NCBI GenBank assembly: GCA_964058845.1
Contig: CAXKVR010000179.1
Span: forward strand, 10,001-74,000
Direction: 5' to 3'
DNA from: Carex sylvatica
Taxonomy: Eukaryota; Streptophyta; Magnoliopsida; Poales; Cyperaceae
Length of the DNA stretch: 64,000 bases
Below the pieces are notes generated by a model, which saw nothing but the letters and a program-made list of their open reading frames with translations, was not told where the DNA came from and made no database searches. Position 1 is the first letter of the stretch; the number at the start of each line of letters is the position of its first letter. A program made the position numbers and the translations under genes. Of the stretch, positions 14,778 through 26,548 are shown piece by piece.

Positions 14778-16481
14778 GGGTATTTACAATCCTAATGCAA
14801 CACTCTAATCGAAGGTGTTTGGAGCACCCAATTAGTGTCCTTCTCTGGCAAGATATTACAACATTTACAATCTTAAAGCAACACTCTAATTGAAGGTATT
14901 TGGATGACTATAGTAGTGTCTCTACATGGCAAGATAATAGGAAATTTACGACCCTAATACAACACTCCAATTTAAGGTGTTTGGAGCACTATAGGAGTGT
15001 CTCTAAATTGCATGATAATAGGACATTTACAATTCCAATTAAAGGTGTTTGGAGCAGTCTAGTAGTGTCTCTATATGATAAGATAATTGGGTACTTATAA
15101 CCCTAAAACAACACTCCAATTGAAGGTGTTTGGAGCCCTTTAGTAGTGTCTCTAAATGGCAAGATAAAAGAGTATTTACAACCATAATACAACACTTCAA
15201 TTGAAGGTGTTTGCATCACTCTAAGTACTGTCTCCAGATTGCAAGATAATATGGTATTTACAACCCTAGTACAATACTATAAATTGAAGGTGTTTGGAGC
15301 ACCCTAGCAGTGTTTTTCCATGGCAAGATAATAGGGCATTTACAACCCTAAAACAACAGTCCAATGGAAAGGGCATGTACACCCTAGTAGTGTCTTTCTA
15401 TGGCAAAATAACAGGGCATTTACAACCCTAAAACAACACTCCAATTGAAGGTGTATGAAGAACTCTAGTTTCTCTATATGGAAAGATAATAGGGCATTTA
15501 TAACACTAATACAACACTCTAATTAAAGGTATTTTGAGCACTCTAGTAGTGTCTCTAAATTGCAAGATAATTGGGAATTTACAAGCTTAATATAACACTT
15601 CAATTGAAGGTATTTGGAGCATCCTGGTAGTCTCCCTCTATGGCCAGATAATAGGGCATTTACAACCCTAAAACAATACTCCATTCGAATGTCTCCAAAT
15701 TGCAAGATAATAGAGAATTTACAAGCTTAATACAACACTTCAATTGAAGGTATTTGGAGCATCCTAGTAGTCTCCCTCTATGGCCAGGTAATAGGGCATT
15801 TACAACCCTAAAACAATACTCCATTCGAAGGTATTTAGAGGACTCTAGTAGTGTCTCTAGATGGCAAGATAATAAGAAATTTACAACCCTAATACAACAC
15901 CAATTTAAGGTGTTTGGAGCACTCTAAGAGTGTCTCTAAATTGCATGATAATAGGATATTTAGAAATCCAATACGACAATCCAATTGAAGGTATTTGGAG
16001 GACTCTAGTAGTGTCTCTAGATGGCAAGATAATATGACATTTACTACCCTAATACAACACCAATTTATGGTGTTTGGAGCATTCTAGGGGTGTCTCTAAA
16101 TTGCATGATAATATGGCATTTACAACTCTAATACAACACTCCAATTGAAGGTGTTTGGAGCTCTATAGTAGTGTCTCTACAAGATAATAGAGTATTTACA
16201 ACCCTAATACAACACTCCAATTTAATGTGTTTGGTGCACTCTAGTAGTGTCTCTATATGGCATGATAATGGAGTATTTACAACCTTAATACAACACTCCA
16301 ATTAAAGGTGTTTGCAGCACTCTAAGTAGTGTCCCCAGATTGCAAGATAATAGAGCATTTACAACCCTAATACAACACTCCAATTAAAGGTGTATGTAGC
16401 ACTCTTAGTGTCTCCATATTTCAAGATAATAGGACATTTACAACCCTTATACAGCACTCCAATCAAAGTTATTTGGAGTGC
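14778..16481 (-). repeat. 81-bp satellite array, inverted block
   Basis: From about 14778 the same satellite continues in reverse complement: units now read GGTGTTTGGAGCAC, TAGTAGTGTCTCTA, then GCAAGATAATAGGGCATTTA on the plus strand. About 21 units are present. The switch falls inside a unit, directly after CTTGACATGTAGAG, with no spacer. The block ends at about 16481, where an LTR remnant begins. Confidence 0.95.
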
Positions 16482-18260
16482 GCCAAAAACTTGATACGTG
16501 TGAAGGGTACGCTAAAAAGTTTCAGTACAATAAGATGTACCTTTTAAACCTTAAACACTTTTGAGTCAAATTGCAAGTGCACAATTCTATCAAAGTAGTA
16601 TTTTAGGTATCGATCCACAGGGAGTATGGACAATACTTAGTTTTAAACTCTAAACAATCAATTTCAGAAAATAATAAAGAAGTAAAGTGCAATAAAGAAG
16701 AGTAAGGGGGGGGGGGTTTGTTTAAGTAATCCTAAAGGTTGGGTTCAATACCCGAGAATAAGGAATAGTAAACAATAGATGTAAATGAAATGAAAGAAAG
16801 AAATATTGGTTTGCTTTCAAGTTGAGAAGATCTAGGGGTCTTTGGTCTACAATCCCTTGCTAACTCCATCTATTCGGTATTTGCTTGAATTCATGTATGA
16901 TTTGACGAGGTTTCTAACCTAATATGTTATTAAGGGTCACTTTCGTGAATTAATAACGTGCCTAGGTAATTCGGACTTCACGATTAGGTCCTTCACCCAA
17001 GCTACCTAGACCATAAGCTCTTGTTAGTCTCTCCTCTCCTCGAGTATTGGTACTTCTCAATTAAGTCCATGATACCAATATTCGACTTGATTTGAGATGT
17101 CCTAATTAGGGTTTGACTTCACGGTTAGGTCCTTCACCAAGTCCCTAATCTTAATTTCTGTAGTTCCGGTTTAGATTAAATTGGTTAGAATCTTAATCAA
17201 AACCTAGGATATTTTGCATTCATAATTTGGTATTATCCTATTGATCACAGTCAATTTTAGTTCTTTTGAAACTAAAACGGGATACTACAATTCAAGTACT
17301 AACTATGTAATTAACACAAATTATTAAATCACAGAAATTAACAATCAAATCGCATAAAACAATCATAATAAAAGCAAATAACCAAATAAAATAGAATTAA
17401 ACAAGTTCATGCATATTGACCTAAACCCCTAGAGAGAGAACTACTCCCTCATGGAGAGATCCATTACAAAAATTGGCAAAGTAAGAAGAAATGAAATAAA
17501 AGAAGCAATTACACCCTTTGACAAATCAAATACCTCTATTTTGCCGAATCTTGCTTAGGAAACCCTTCTTCTCCTTGCTTGAAAGCTTTCCTTACTCCAG
17601 AATTTATCGCTAAGTGTATGTGTAAAGAGAGGGAATGATGGTGTGTTGGTTGATTTCCTTCAATGGGGAAGAACTCTCTCTTTTATAGCCAAGGACTATG
17701 CCCGATTTAGAGGCTAGAAGGTGGGGTTAGTGGGTGCTCTGTTTACATTACTTCCCTGGCAAGTATGTGTAATTTTGGCAGTAAAAACACGTCCATAAAG
17801 CGCCAAAAATAGAAAAACTGTCAAACCGGGCAGTTATTGGCTTTCTGCGGGTTCAGTGCGGATGGATGACCCGCACTGCGGGTGGCTTCACCCGCACTGG
17901 GACAAGTTTCCTTATTTAACTTCTGCGACTTTCTCTGGGTGCGGGTGCCACTGCAGATGGATGACCCGCACTGCGGATGGGTTCTGTGCTTTTCAGAAAT
18001 CGACTAAGTATTGAGTGCGGCTGGCCTCAGTGCGTTCGCACTAGGCTCGGACTTTTCCTCTGCGCAGTGAGTGCGACTGGGTTGATCCGCACTGAGGGGT
18101 ATTTTTGCTATTTTGCATCATTTCCTGCATTGAAAAGCCAAATAACCGCAGTAATTTTATTCTAGGTGTATTTTAATCACTTTATATTATAAATACAAGA
18201 TAATTGGTGTTATTTCATGATAAAATCTAGATCAAATGTGTATATAATTTATGCTTATCA
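16480..18260 (-). mobile_element. Truncated Athila-like LTR with start of its primer binding site
   Basis: The 1,769-bp segment 16492-18260 has LTR-like ends on the minus strand: it opens TGATAAGCATAAATT and closes TATCA. Directly after it on the minus strand comes AGTTTTTGGCGC. This is the same six-base spacer (AGTTTT) and the same primer-binding-site start as in the Athila element at 23329-23340. The tRNA-Asp site breaks off after TGGCGC and satellite resumes. No matching 5-bp target duplication is visible, so this is a 5' LTR with its interior lost, not a clean solo LTR. A G-run of 11 lies at 16706-16716. A GC-rich module occupies 17853-18117 and is described separately. Confidence 0.7.
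17853..18117 (+). repeat. GC-rich module of inverted GTGCGG/CCGCAC motifs (copy 1)
   Basis: A 265-bp block dense in AGTGCGGATGGATGACCCGC-type motifs, GTGCGG paired with CCGCAC. It is clearly homologous to 23989-24364 inside another LTR, sharing for example GCCTCAGTGCGT followed by CGCACTAGGCTCGGAC. It lies in the opposite orientation relative to its host LTR. No coding sequence is recognised. Confidence 0.8.
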
Positions 18261-18301
18261 AGCATGTTAGTAGTGTCCCTCTCTGGCAAGATAATAGGGC
18301 A
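18261..18301 (-). repeat. Leftover piece of the 81-bp satellite
   Basis: TTAGTAGTGTCCCTCTCTGG followed by CAAGATAATAGGGCA matches an inverted satellite unit. It shows that the array once continued past 16481 and that the LTR remnant sits inside it. The satellite ends at about 18301. The next 205 bp are AT-rich and hold nothing I recognise. Confidence 0.85.
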
Positions 18302-18506
18302 TATATACAAAATCATGGACAACAACAGAATTTGTCTAAATAAATCATCTGGTCTTTCAAAAATTATGTTTTCATTTTTTATTTTTTTGAGAGTGTAAAT
18401 ATTACATTTAGTAAAAATTTCTAAAATTAAAAATAAATATATGACAATTAAAAATAAGTACATTGCACCGGTGGTCCGTAAAGTTACGTTGTAAACAGAT
18501 CGGGAT

Positions 18507-19518
18507 TGTTACACTTAGTGCACCACTAAATAGCTCAAAAATTGAAAATAAATGCAATTGAAAGTAAATAGTGAGTTTAGAGAAAATTCACATGCGGGAT
18601 GATAACGGAGCTTGGCAAAACAAAGGCCTACGTCTCTGGGACTTCGCAACCTCTTATAGATGTGCCTTTCTATTACCCAATACGAAAGAATTACAACTTA
18701 TGGACCTTTGAGCCCTTACAATCCAAGTAGAAAGTCAACCGACTAACTCAAAGAGATGAGAACAAAGTCTCTTAGTTTAAGCTACTCAAGAGAAGCACTC
18801 AATAAATCACTCTAACCTAATCTAACTCAAGATTAGTGAAGTGGATTTGAGGTTGTTTGAGGAATTTTGAAGTTTTAAGCTCTCACAACAATGGAGTAAC
18901 TAAAGCTCTCAGAAAATTACTTTTTTGAAGATTATGGTCAGCTAAGATGCTTTAGAAAAATACCTCACTGCTCTATTTATAGAGACAGCTCCAGAAAGAG
19001 CTAATTGAGTTAAAACGTTACAGACGTTTGATAAAACGTTATAACGTTTTAGCTTAATTTGAATTTAGATTTTGCTTTTGCTGTGAGATCGATCAAAAAA
19101 TTCATAACGATTGTAAAATATTCACAACGATTTGGCTCTATAAAAACTTGATCAAAAACAGAATTTTTGAAAACATGAATTTAATTAAAACGTTACAACG
19201 TTTATAAAATGTATGTAACATTTAAGGTTAAATCATGTGTTTAATCAGTCTGTTCCTTGGAGTTTTCTTACAAGTTAAATCATTATAACGTTTGTATCCT
19301 GTTGAACAACATCAAACACACTTTACCAAGTTTAAAATATTACAATTTAAAATCTTGAAAAATGTCTTCATGATTTCTTCAGTTCAAGCAATCCATATTG
19401 CAATTCCAATTAGCTTGAACCTGCATAACTCTAATAATAGAAGAAATCATAAAATTCATTAATTGTATGTTTTACAAATTAGTCAATTAAACGAAAAAGA
19501 TTATTGCTACAACTAACA
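18507..19518 (-). repeat. Copia 3' LTR
   Basis: A 1,012-bp LTR with ends TGTTACAC...ACTAACA on the plus strand. It matches 43169-44189 and, less closely, 50532-51580. It contains pairs of the AACGTT motif (AAAACGTTATAACGTTTT near 19034), which is also the core of the 92-bp repeats inside the element. Confidence 0.9.
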
Positions 19519-19533
19519 ATCTCTCCCTTTTGA
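19519..19533 (-). promoter_or_regulatory. Copia polypurine tract
   Basis: The minus strand reads TCAAAAGGGAGAGAT directly before the LTR start TGTTAG. This is the purine-rich primer for plus-strand DNA synthesis. The equivalent tract beside the third Copia LTR reads TCAAAAGGAGGAGAT (51581-51595). Confidence 0.8.
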
Positions 19534-20160
19534 CGATTTGCAAAACATACAATGCGAGTAAGTGCATAAATCGAATTTTTTTTCCCAATTTGGTTTACCC
19601 AATTGTTATTTTGCATGTCTAGCAATTTCTTCCTCTTTTGAAAATCGACGAAAGGGAGAAAAATTTGCACGAATTTAAGGTGCTCTCCCTCAAAATATGC
19701 ACTCTCCCTCAATTTAGCGATATAATACCGATAAATCACAAATGAAATAAAATTGAGGAATTACTCTAACACTTCATGATAAATTGACAAATCCAAACAT
19801 AATTGCAAATTTGTAAACAAGTATTGTCAATTTATATTCTAAACTTTGCATGCTACAATTCACACATATTCAATTCATGTTCATGCAAACTTAGAATTTA
19901 TTCAATCATCACATCTCATACATATCCATACCAATCATTAATTATTTTAAGACATAACCATGCAATCATTTGACAATTTTCATTTTAAACCATAAATAAT
20001 TCACAATGCATAAAATTCAACAACATAACCAATTTAGCCATTCAAACAATTCAAAAAATTCAAACCAAGTTCAAATTAAACATGCAATTAAGAGAATTAA
20101 TGTTCAATCCATAGCAAACAAATTAGTGATTTATAGTTTGAAATAAAAAAAATGATGGAA
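19534..20160 (-). other. Copia 3' untranslated internal region
   Basis: AT-rich sequence between the env-like gene and the polypurine tract. The first ~220 bp closely match 51596-51830 beside the third Copia LTR, so it belongs to the element. No coding sequence or repeat array is visible. Confidence 0.6.
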
Positions 20161-21465
20161 CTACTCGTCGTCGTTGTCGTCACAATCATCCTCTTCTTCG
20201 TAGTTCTCTTCTTCTTCTTCTTCACCTTCTTTTTCTACGTCATCGGTGTTTAAGGATTGAAATGCCGGCTCACTTGAAGCACCAAATTGCTTCACAAATT
20301 GAGTGTTGAGATCATGGGTGGCATCTTCGAGAAATTCTTTCTTTATTTCCTTAAACCTTTCGACCATATCTTTAACCTTTTTGCACCTCCAATCGATGTT
20401 ATCTCATTTGATCAACCAACCAAACCATGGTTTCATTTGTACCGGGTGGTATGTTACCGCTAGAGGCGGCAATTGGGATTGATCATCCCCACCCGTGTTC
20501 TCTTCAATATTTTCTCTTGGGTCCCAATATTGGTTAGGAATGACACCTTCTTTAAAAATCTATTTGTTGATACCCTTTGCCTCAGGTTTGTACCATTGTA
20601 GATCGGATGGTGCATTAGCATGTTTCCAACCTTGTTTGGTCAAGAGATTGACCAAGTGTACCGGTTTATATGTTGGTGTAACCTAGAAAATTTTAATTCT
20701 ATTTGCCCGAATTATTTTATGAATAAGAGAAGCATAGGGTAAGAGAGCTACCTTGCTTTCGAAAACACTTTTCATATGGCAGAGAATGATGTATGAAAAA
20801 TTAAACCTTTTATCATCCAATTGAATGAGATGCCTAAGATAGTACATCAGACCCCACTCAATGTTGGTCTTTATAGTTGCCTTCGGGATTAGGATATTGT
20901 TGATGAAGAGAAAGATCAATCGGTGAAGAGCCGGAAGATGAGAGCAATAAAGAGGTGCTCCACCCCGATTCCTGCGATCAAACCAAGTCTTATATTGATC
21001 GACGGTTTTCTTCAAGTCACTTGGCCAACCTCTCAAGACATAGGCTTCTTCCCCGTCATTCGGGATTTCAAGACATTGAGAAATATAGTCAAGTGGGAGT
21101 ATTATCTCCTTCTTGCATATATAGGTAGAGAGAAAGAATGGGTTCTCAGAGATCATGAGATTTGCGTAGAAGGTACGGGTGAGTGTATTGGTATACGGTT
21201 CACTATACTTAAGTAGATTTTCCCAATTCCTATGCATGATGTACTCAAGTAATTTGCCATCCTCTTTGGGAGAGAAGGTAACCGTTGATTTGTCGAAATA
21301 AAAGCATTGGGTAAATTTTTGAGCTTGGAATTGGCCACAATAGTTATGGTGGGCTCTTGCATTACGAAATAGGTAGTTGTTTGAATGGTGTATAACCCAG
21401 TTTGGTTGTGCATGACCTCTACTACCTTCATCCAATTCAACTCGGGATTGTTTCTTTGGTGCCAT
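20161..21465 (-). pseudogene. Copia env-like gene, broken
   Basis: A 260-codon open stretch begins with ATG at 21465 (MAPKKQSRVELDEG) and runs to a stop at 20683. The same gene continues, with further stops, to 20161, ending in a very acidic tail rich in Glu and Asp (20161-20250). The body resembles the plant transposon-encoded proteins found downstream of pol in env-like retroelements; I see no clear signal peptide or transmembrane helix. Its place after RNase H, once the inserted Athila element is ignored, fits the third gene of Sirevirus-type Copia elements. Function in such elements is unknown. It could be mistaken for a host gene, but its position and damage argue against that. Confidence 0.65.
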
Positions 21466-21810
21466 TGATAGAGAGATTAAGATGAAAATTTACCGATTGA
21501 AGAAACAAACACCAATCCGAGAAGAGAAGGGAAGGAGAAGCTCAGTGGTGAAGCATGATCGTTGATTGGACGGTCGGATTGCCAGATTTGAAGTTGAGGT
21601 TTTCAGCTAGGGTTTTGGAAAGAGAGGAGAGAATGGTGACTTGGAGAATGGAAATGAGTAGAGGGAAGAGACGAGAAGAAGAAAAAAAGAAAAATTTCTT
21701 GATTTTGTTGAGTTTGGTAGCCGAATTTAGGAGAGAGAGATGAGAGAAAATGAAACGGTGTGAGAGAAGAAATGAGAAGGGACGGGTCGGATCCGTATTT
21801 AACCTTTTTC
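21466..21810 (-). other. Copia spacer upstream of env-like gene
   Basis: This stretch lies between the env-like start codon and the Athila insertion point. It is GA-rich (GGAGAGAGAGATGAGAG near 21730). No gene is seen. It continues on the far side of the Athila element at 36817. Confidence 0.6.
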
Positions 21811-21815
21811 CCAGT

Positions 21816-23328
21816 TGATATCCCGCAAACGTATCTACTTTTCGACCTATATTTTGTACTAAAACCTGTGTCTAGAATCATTTAATCGGTCGTATTTCAT
21901 TAAAATATCCATAGAATGTGGTACTGCTGCAAGTTTGTTCTTATTTTGCAGGAATGAGATGAAATCGAGGAGAATCTGGAATTTGAGAAGTGTTTACATG
22001 ACCCGTGTACTATTTTGTGCGGGTCGTATCAGCCTCGACTCGACCACAGACACGACTGCTGACTCGACCTCAGAAGAGACACAGGCACACGACCCGTACA
22101 GGATGTTACACGGGTCGTATCAGACAAATCCAGAAAGAGATCTAGAGTTCTGGAAAGAAATCTGATGGAAGGAAAGTCGGCCAAAGGCTATTAAAAGGGA
22201 ATTTCTTGCACCAGAAAGGAACTCTGGAGCAGAGAGACAATTCTAGGGTTAGAGATTGACGGCTATTGCTTGGAGACGAAGTTGAGAAGCAAAAGACGTG
22301 AGTTTTTGTTGTGGATCTTCTTTGTACTTTGGGTTTTATAATGAATTCTTATTCCTTTATCTTTGTTATCTATTTTAGTACTATGTTTGAGTAGTTTTAT
22401 TAGTTTCTAGGGTTAAGATGTAATCGAATGTTTTGTTTTGCATCTAGTTATTGGATTTTTACATTGAAATTTGTGTTTGCTTGATTGTGATTGATTTTAA
22501 TTGCTTAGTTTGAATTGTTTGATTATTATTTGGTTTGACCACTAGATGAGGCCACATCTATAAGGTACTGTGTCCAATTTGATCTTTTAACCAGACTAAG
22601 TACATGAGGTAGGATTAGTGATCCGACAGGGGAAACCAACTAGTAGCCAGAAGGTGAACATTTCCTCTTATCGACAGATAAGAGGTTACCTTTAGTATTC
22701 CAAACAAGTAACTTGGTAACTCGAACCAATATACGACATTTGAGGTTTAGAGCCCAAAGAGGGCAGATATTGCAGATTCCATACCAAGTTAATAAACCAA
22801 CATACGACAGTTAAGTTTTAGAAACATTAGGTCTGGTCAGTTGAACCCTACACAAAGGAACCACGTAAAGAAACAGTGACTGGTGCATTAACTCGAAGTC
22901 CACACGACCCGTGTACGACAGTACACGACCCGTGTACAACAGTACACGACTTGTGTAAGCTGATACGACCCGTGTAGGAAACTACACGGTCCGTGTCAGG
23001 GACTGAGAGGCAGAACTGAGATAAGTCTGAAACCCTGGAAATGCCTTTTATTATTGATTTAAACCAAGTTTATTTACTGTCTTTCATTTAATTACTGTTA
23101 TTGAACTGATTAGGAATTAAATACCAAAAACCAACCATTTCTCACTTCTAGTCTTTAACTGATTTAAGTAGAGTCCGGTTTAGATTTGAACCGTCCCTGT
23201 GATCGATTACCCGACGATATACTACTCGATAGGACTGTGAACTTGCAGTCTAAACCGAAGGTGTATTAAAGGTTAAAAGGTACAGCTTGCTGTACTGAAA
23301 CTTTGTACCATACGCTTTTGTGTGAATA
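21816..23328 (+). repeat. Athila 5' LTR
   Basis: 1,513 bp, opening TGATATCCCGCAAACG and ending GTGTGAATA. It matches the 3' LTR at 35321-36811 with few substitutions. The main difference is an extra copy of a ~20-bp motif unit (TACACGACCCGTGTACAACA region, near 22920), which accounts for almost all of the 22-bp length difference. The last bases are ATA here but ACA in the 3' copy, so the canonical CA end is mutated. Confidence 0.93.
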
Positions 23329-23334
23329 AGTTTT

Positions 23335-23352
23335 TGGCGCCGTTGCCGGGGA
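23335..23352 (+). promoter_or_regulatory. Athila primer binding site, tRNA-Asp
   Basis: TGGCGCCGTTGCCGGGGA is an exact complement of the 3' end of plant tRNA-Asp(GUC) including its CCA. It lies six bases after the 5' LTR. Reverse transcription starts here. Confidence 0.92.
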
Positions 23353-23449
23353 CAGCATCATTTATTTTCTGGATTTTTGCTTAATTTGATTAATCTAGAT
23401 TTTAATCTTTATCTTTTCTGTTCTTATTTTTCTCAGGAACAAGCTGGAA

Positions 23450-23932
23450 TTGATACTACCTCCAAAGGGCGATTACCATCTGAGGAGTAGGGGACCAGTA
23501 CTTGACACGGACCGCACAACTTCTGATACGGTCTGTGTAACCCCTCCAGACCCATCTGTTCCTGCACAACCACCTCTCAACATGGCTTCCCTTCCCGATC
23601 CGAATCTGACAGCCATACCCCCTGGCCAACAACCTCCTCACACGGGTCATGCAAGAGACACACGGTCCGTACACTCTGAGCACCCGAGCCAGAATTCAAA
23701 GAGTGAATGGGAGAAGGAAGGGGAGGAATTTCTGACTGATGACATGGATGATATGAGCATGCACGGCTTTTAACCAAGGACTCTTCGTGAGTTCAATGTG
23801 CCTCGAGCTGGAGACGTGAGGGGTGCAATCAGGCTGCCAAGAATTCCAGGGCAACAACCGATCTTAAACCCGGGCATTGTTAACATTGTGCAGCAAAACA
23901 CCTTCAATGGCTTGGATCATGAAGATCCACAC
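23450..23932 (+). pseudogene. Athila gag, N-terminal part
   Basis: An open frame runs from about 23450 to a TAA at 23771-23773 and continues in the same family after the stop (RTLREFNVPRAGD, then QNTFNGLDHEDPH). The last motif is the typical lead-in to the retrotransposon gag domain. The frame is cut at 23932 by the solo LTR insertion and continues at 26549 in register across the target duplication. The N-terminal part is proline- and charge-rich. The DNA motif ACACGG...GTCCGT is embedded in it at least twice. I see no certain ATG start; the frame may open further upstream. Confidence 0.75.
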
Positions 23933-26543
23933 TGTGACATTATGAATTTTAGAATCGTAAATTTAATAATAAATATAGAAAAACGGTCCAGTGCGGATGG
24001 ATGACCCGCACTGCGGGTGGCTTCACCCGCATTGGGACAATTTCCTTAACGAATTTATGCAATTTCTCTGGGTGCGGATGGTGGTGCGGATGGGCACACG
24101 CACTGCGGGTGAGTTCTGTACTCTTCTGAAACTTTCGCTAAGTACTGAATGCGGATGGGAGCATCCGCACTGGCCTCAGTGCGTCCGCACTAGGCTCGGA
24201 CATTTTTCTGCGTCGTGAGTGCGGCTGGACGGATCCGCAGTGCGGATGATTGATCCGCACTGTGGTGTGTGTTGGTTATTTGCGCAGTGAATGCGGCTGG
24301 ATGGATCCGCAGTGCGGATGAGTGATCCGCACTGGGGTGTATTATGTGCTATTTTTGATATTTTTGAGGGACTTATTCGCAAAATGGATTAAATAAACCA
24401 TCTTCTCTCTTTCTCTTTATCTTTTTAATAAATAAAAATATTACATAAGGGCTTAATTGTGAAATAAAACATTTACATAAAGGGCCTATTTGTAACAAAC
24501 ATTTTAAAGTTTGTTAATAACTAAAAGTTGGAGGGTTTATTTGCAAAATTCCAAATATTAATCAAATACCTTTCTCTTTCTTTCATTATTCCACCGAATT
24601 AATTGAAGCAAATACGGGAGAGCTAGGTTTAGCCGAAGCAGAAAGGGAAAGAGAGAGAGAGAGAGAAATTAAACGCGGAATCTGATCGGACTGACCGGAA
24701 AATCGAGAGTCGAGCTGAATTGACGATCCTTGATCGATTAGAAAGCTTCAATTTGGTATATATTTCTCCTTTGGTAATTTCTTGAAAACCCTAATTTATT
24801 CGATTTATTCGATTTGTCATGATTTCGGTTGAAACTTGTGATTAGGGTTTCGTAATCGAGTTCTAGCTCGATTAGTTGTTAATTTGTGATAATTGATACG
24901 ATTTATCTTCCTTTTCTCTTGGAAACCCTAATTTTATTTGATTTGATATATTTTGGTGAAATTCGAAGTCGAATTTGATTTGAAACGTTATAACTCGATA
25001 ATCGGATTGATTTGCTTGTGGAATTTGGAATTAAACCAGGATTTTGGGGTTGGATTGAAATGGAAAGGAATTATGATAGTTTCATGTGAAACTCTGGAAA
25101 TTGTTGGAATTAATCGAGTTATAACTTCGTTAAAACCTACCGATTGAATTGGAATTCGAATTAGGGTTTGGTAATGGTATTAATTATCGGATATTAATCG
25201 AACGCGTTAATCAAATTTAACGTGTAAAATAGGTGATAATCATACGAGGCAAAGGATTTCTGGGTCGTTCGAGACGCCTGAGCCTTAGTCGAGCGTGCTA
25301 TTACTCAGGTGCGGGGTTTCTGGACTTGTTTGATATTTTATATTCAGAAATTAAATTGTGTTTCGATTCATATGCATTGCATTGCCCAAATAAAGTAAAA
25401 CTCGAATTGTTTAATCTGATTGATTTGCATGCTGGTATGGTTATTATTTGTGTTGATCTGAATGATCTGATTTTGGAATTAAAGTCACCGTGCTTTATAT
25501 CACCATCGGTTGGTGGATATGGTATTATTGTCATCCACCGTGATGACGTCACTCAGGGAGTGAATCCGGATTTGTCAAGTCTATGCATGGACTGTGACGC
25601 TCAGTGTTCTAAAGCTTTAGATCGTCTGGCCCTCGGCAGTTCCCAGTACCGGTTGGGACGAGGGGTAAGTGACTTTGTATTATGATTTTGGATATGGGTG
25701 ACTGTGTATCGGAGGCATTACCCAGGGGGTAACGCGTTTGGATGGTCAATTGGATTTATATGGATTTTCCGGATATGAATTAGAACCAGACTTTTAATTA
25801 AACAGTTAAGCCTGTAACTACAGATGAGTGTCATGAGAAAAGGTTTTACCTGGTACAGCCGTCTGTAGGTGTCTGTAACCCTACAGATGAGTGGGAATGA
25901 ATTGGGGTCCAGTTTGGTGGAACATCTGTAGTTACTACCAGATATTCTGAAATCGAGTTAAACCAAACATTGTGTGCTTGAATTTCATCTTGGCAATTCC
26001 TGATTTGTGATTTCATTTGAATAAATGTTGTCGGGTTTGTGTATTTATGTTTATATATGATTATAAACTGATCTGAGCTTTATTTGCTTTTTATTTTTGA
26101 ATATAATCTGTGATTGCAAGTCCAGGGACGATTTGTGGCAATTTATCGCACTGAGAATTCAATTCTCATCCCCTCTTTTGGGTTAATTTTTCAGGTACCG
26201 GTTCGGTGGATCCGAGAGAGACACGAGGTCGGTAGGCCTGGTTTTCACCGTTGCTTAGCTGTCTGGTATTTTGACATTAGAGACATGTATATATTTATGT
26301 TTTGATTGTATATATATATGTGTTCTCTATGTCATTTGGTGATACGTATCCATCGAGATACGGATTTTGTATGATATTACCTGATCAGTTGGGATTTATG
26401 AACTGTTTTTCTTAGTTATTTGTTTGTTTGTTTGGTTGTGTTTTACTTTCTATTATATCGTACTTGCCTTGTAGGCATACGGGCAACCGTATGTCTACGG
26501 CAGGAGGCACCCGTCACGCCTCGTGGGGCCGCGGGGTGTGACA
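23933..26543 (+). mobile_element. Tekay/Del-like solo LTR inserted in Athila gag
   Basis: A 2,611-bp insertion that opens TGTGACATTATG and closes GGGGTGTGACA, flanked by the 5-bp duplication CACAC at 23928-23932 and 26544-26548. Skipping the insert plus one duplicate keeps the gag frame. There is no internal coding region or primer site, so it is a solo LTR. The TGTGACA ends, the length and phrases such as AAGTCTATGCATGGACTGTG resemble chromovirus (Tekay/Del) LTRs; that family name is from memory of the type. The 5' part contains the GC-rich module 23989-24364. ORFs inside it are not genes. Confidence 0.85.
23989..24364 (+). repeat. GC-rich module of inverted GTGCGG/CCGCAC motifs (copy 2)
   Basis: A block of AGTGCGGATGGATGACCCGC-type motifs, homologous to 17853-18117 but longer. 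The motif series at its end (GGATCCGCAGTGCGGATGA) is duplicated at about 24230 and 24305. It lies just inside the 5' end of the solo LTR. Confidence 0.85.
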
Positions 26544-26548
26544 CACAC

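Noticed and set aside
14778..16481. Possible CRISPR-like or regulatory repeat array
   Set aside because: Repeats are contiguous 81-bp satellite units without unique spacers, in a plant context.
20683..21465. 260-codon frame as a host gene
   Set aside because: Its place between the Copia RNase H region and 3' LTR, its resemblance to plant transposon proteins and its broken downstream half make it the env-like gene of the element.
25233..25685. 150-codon frame inside the solo LTR
   Set aside because: It lies wholly in a 2.6-kb LTR with clear ends and a target duplication, and shows no known motif.
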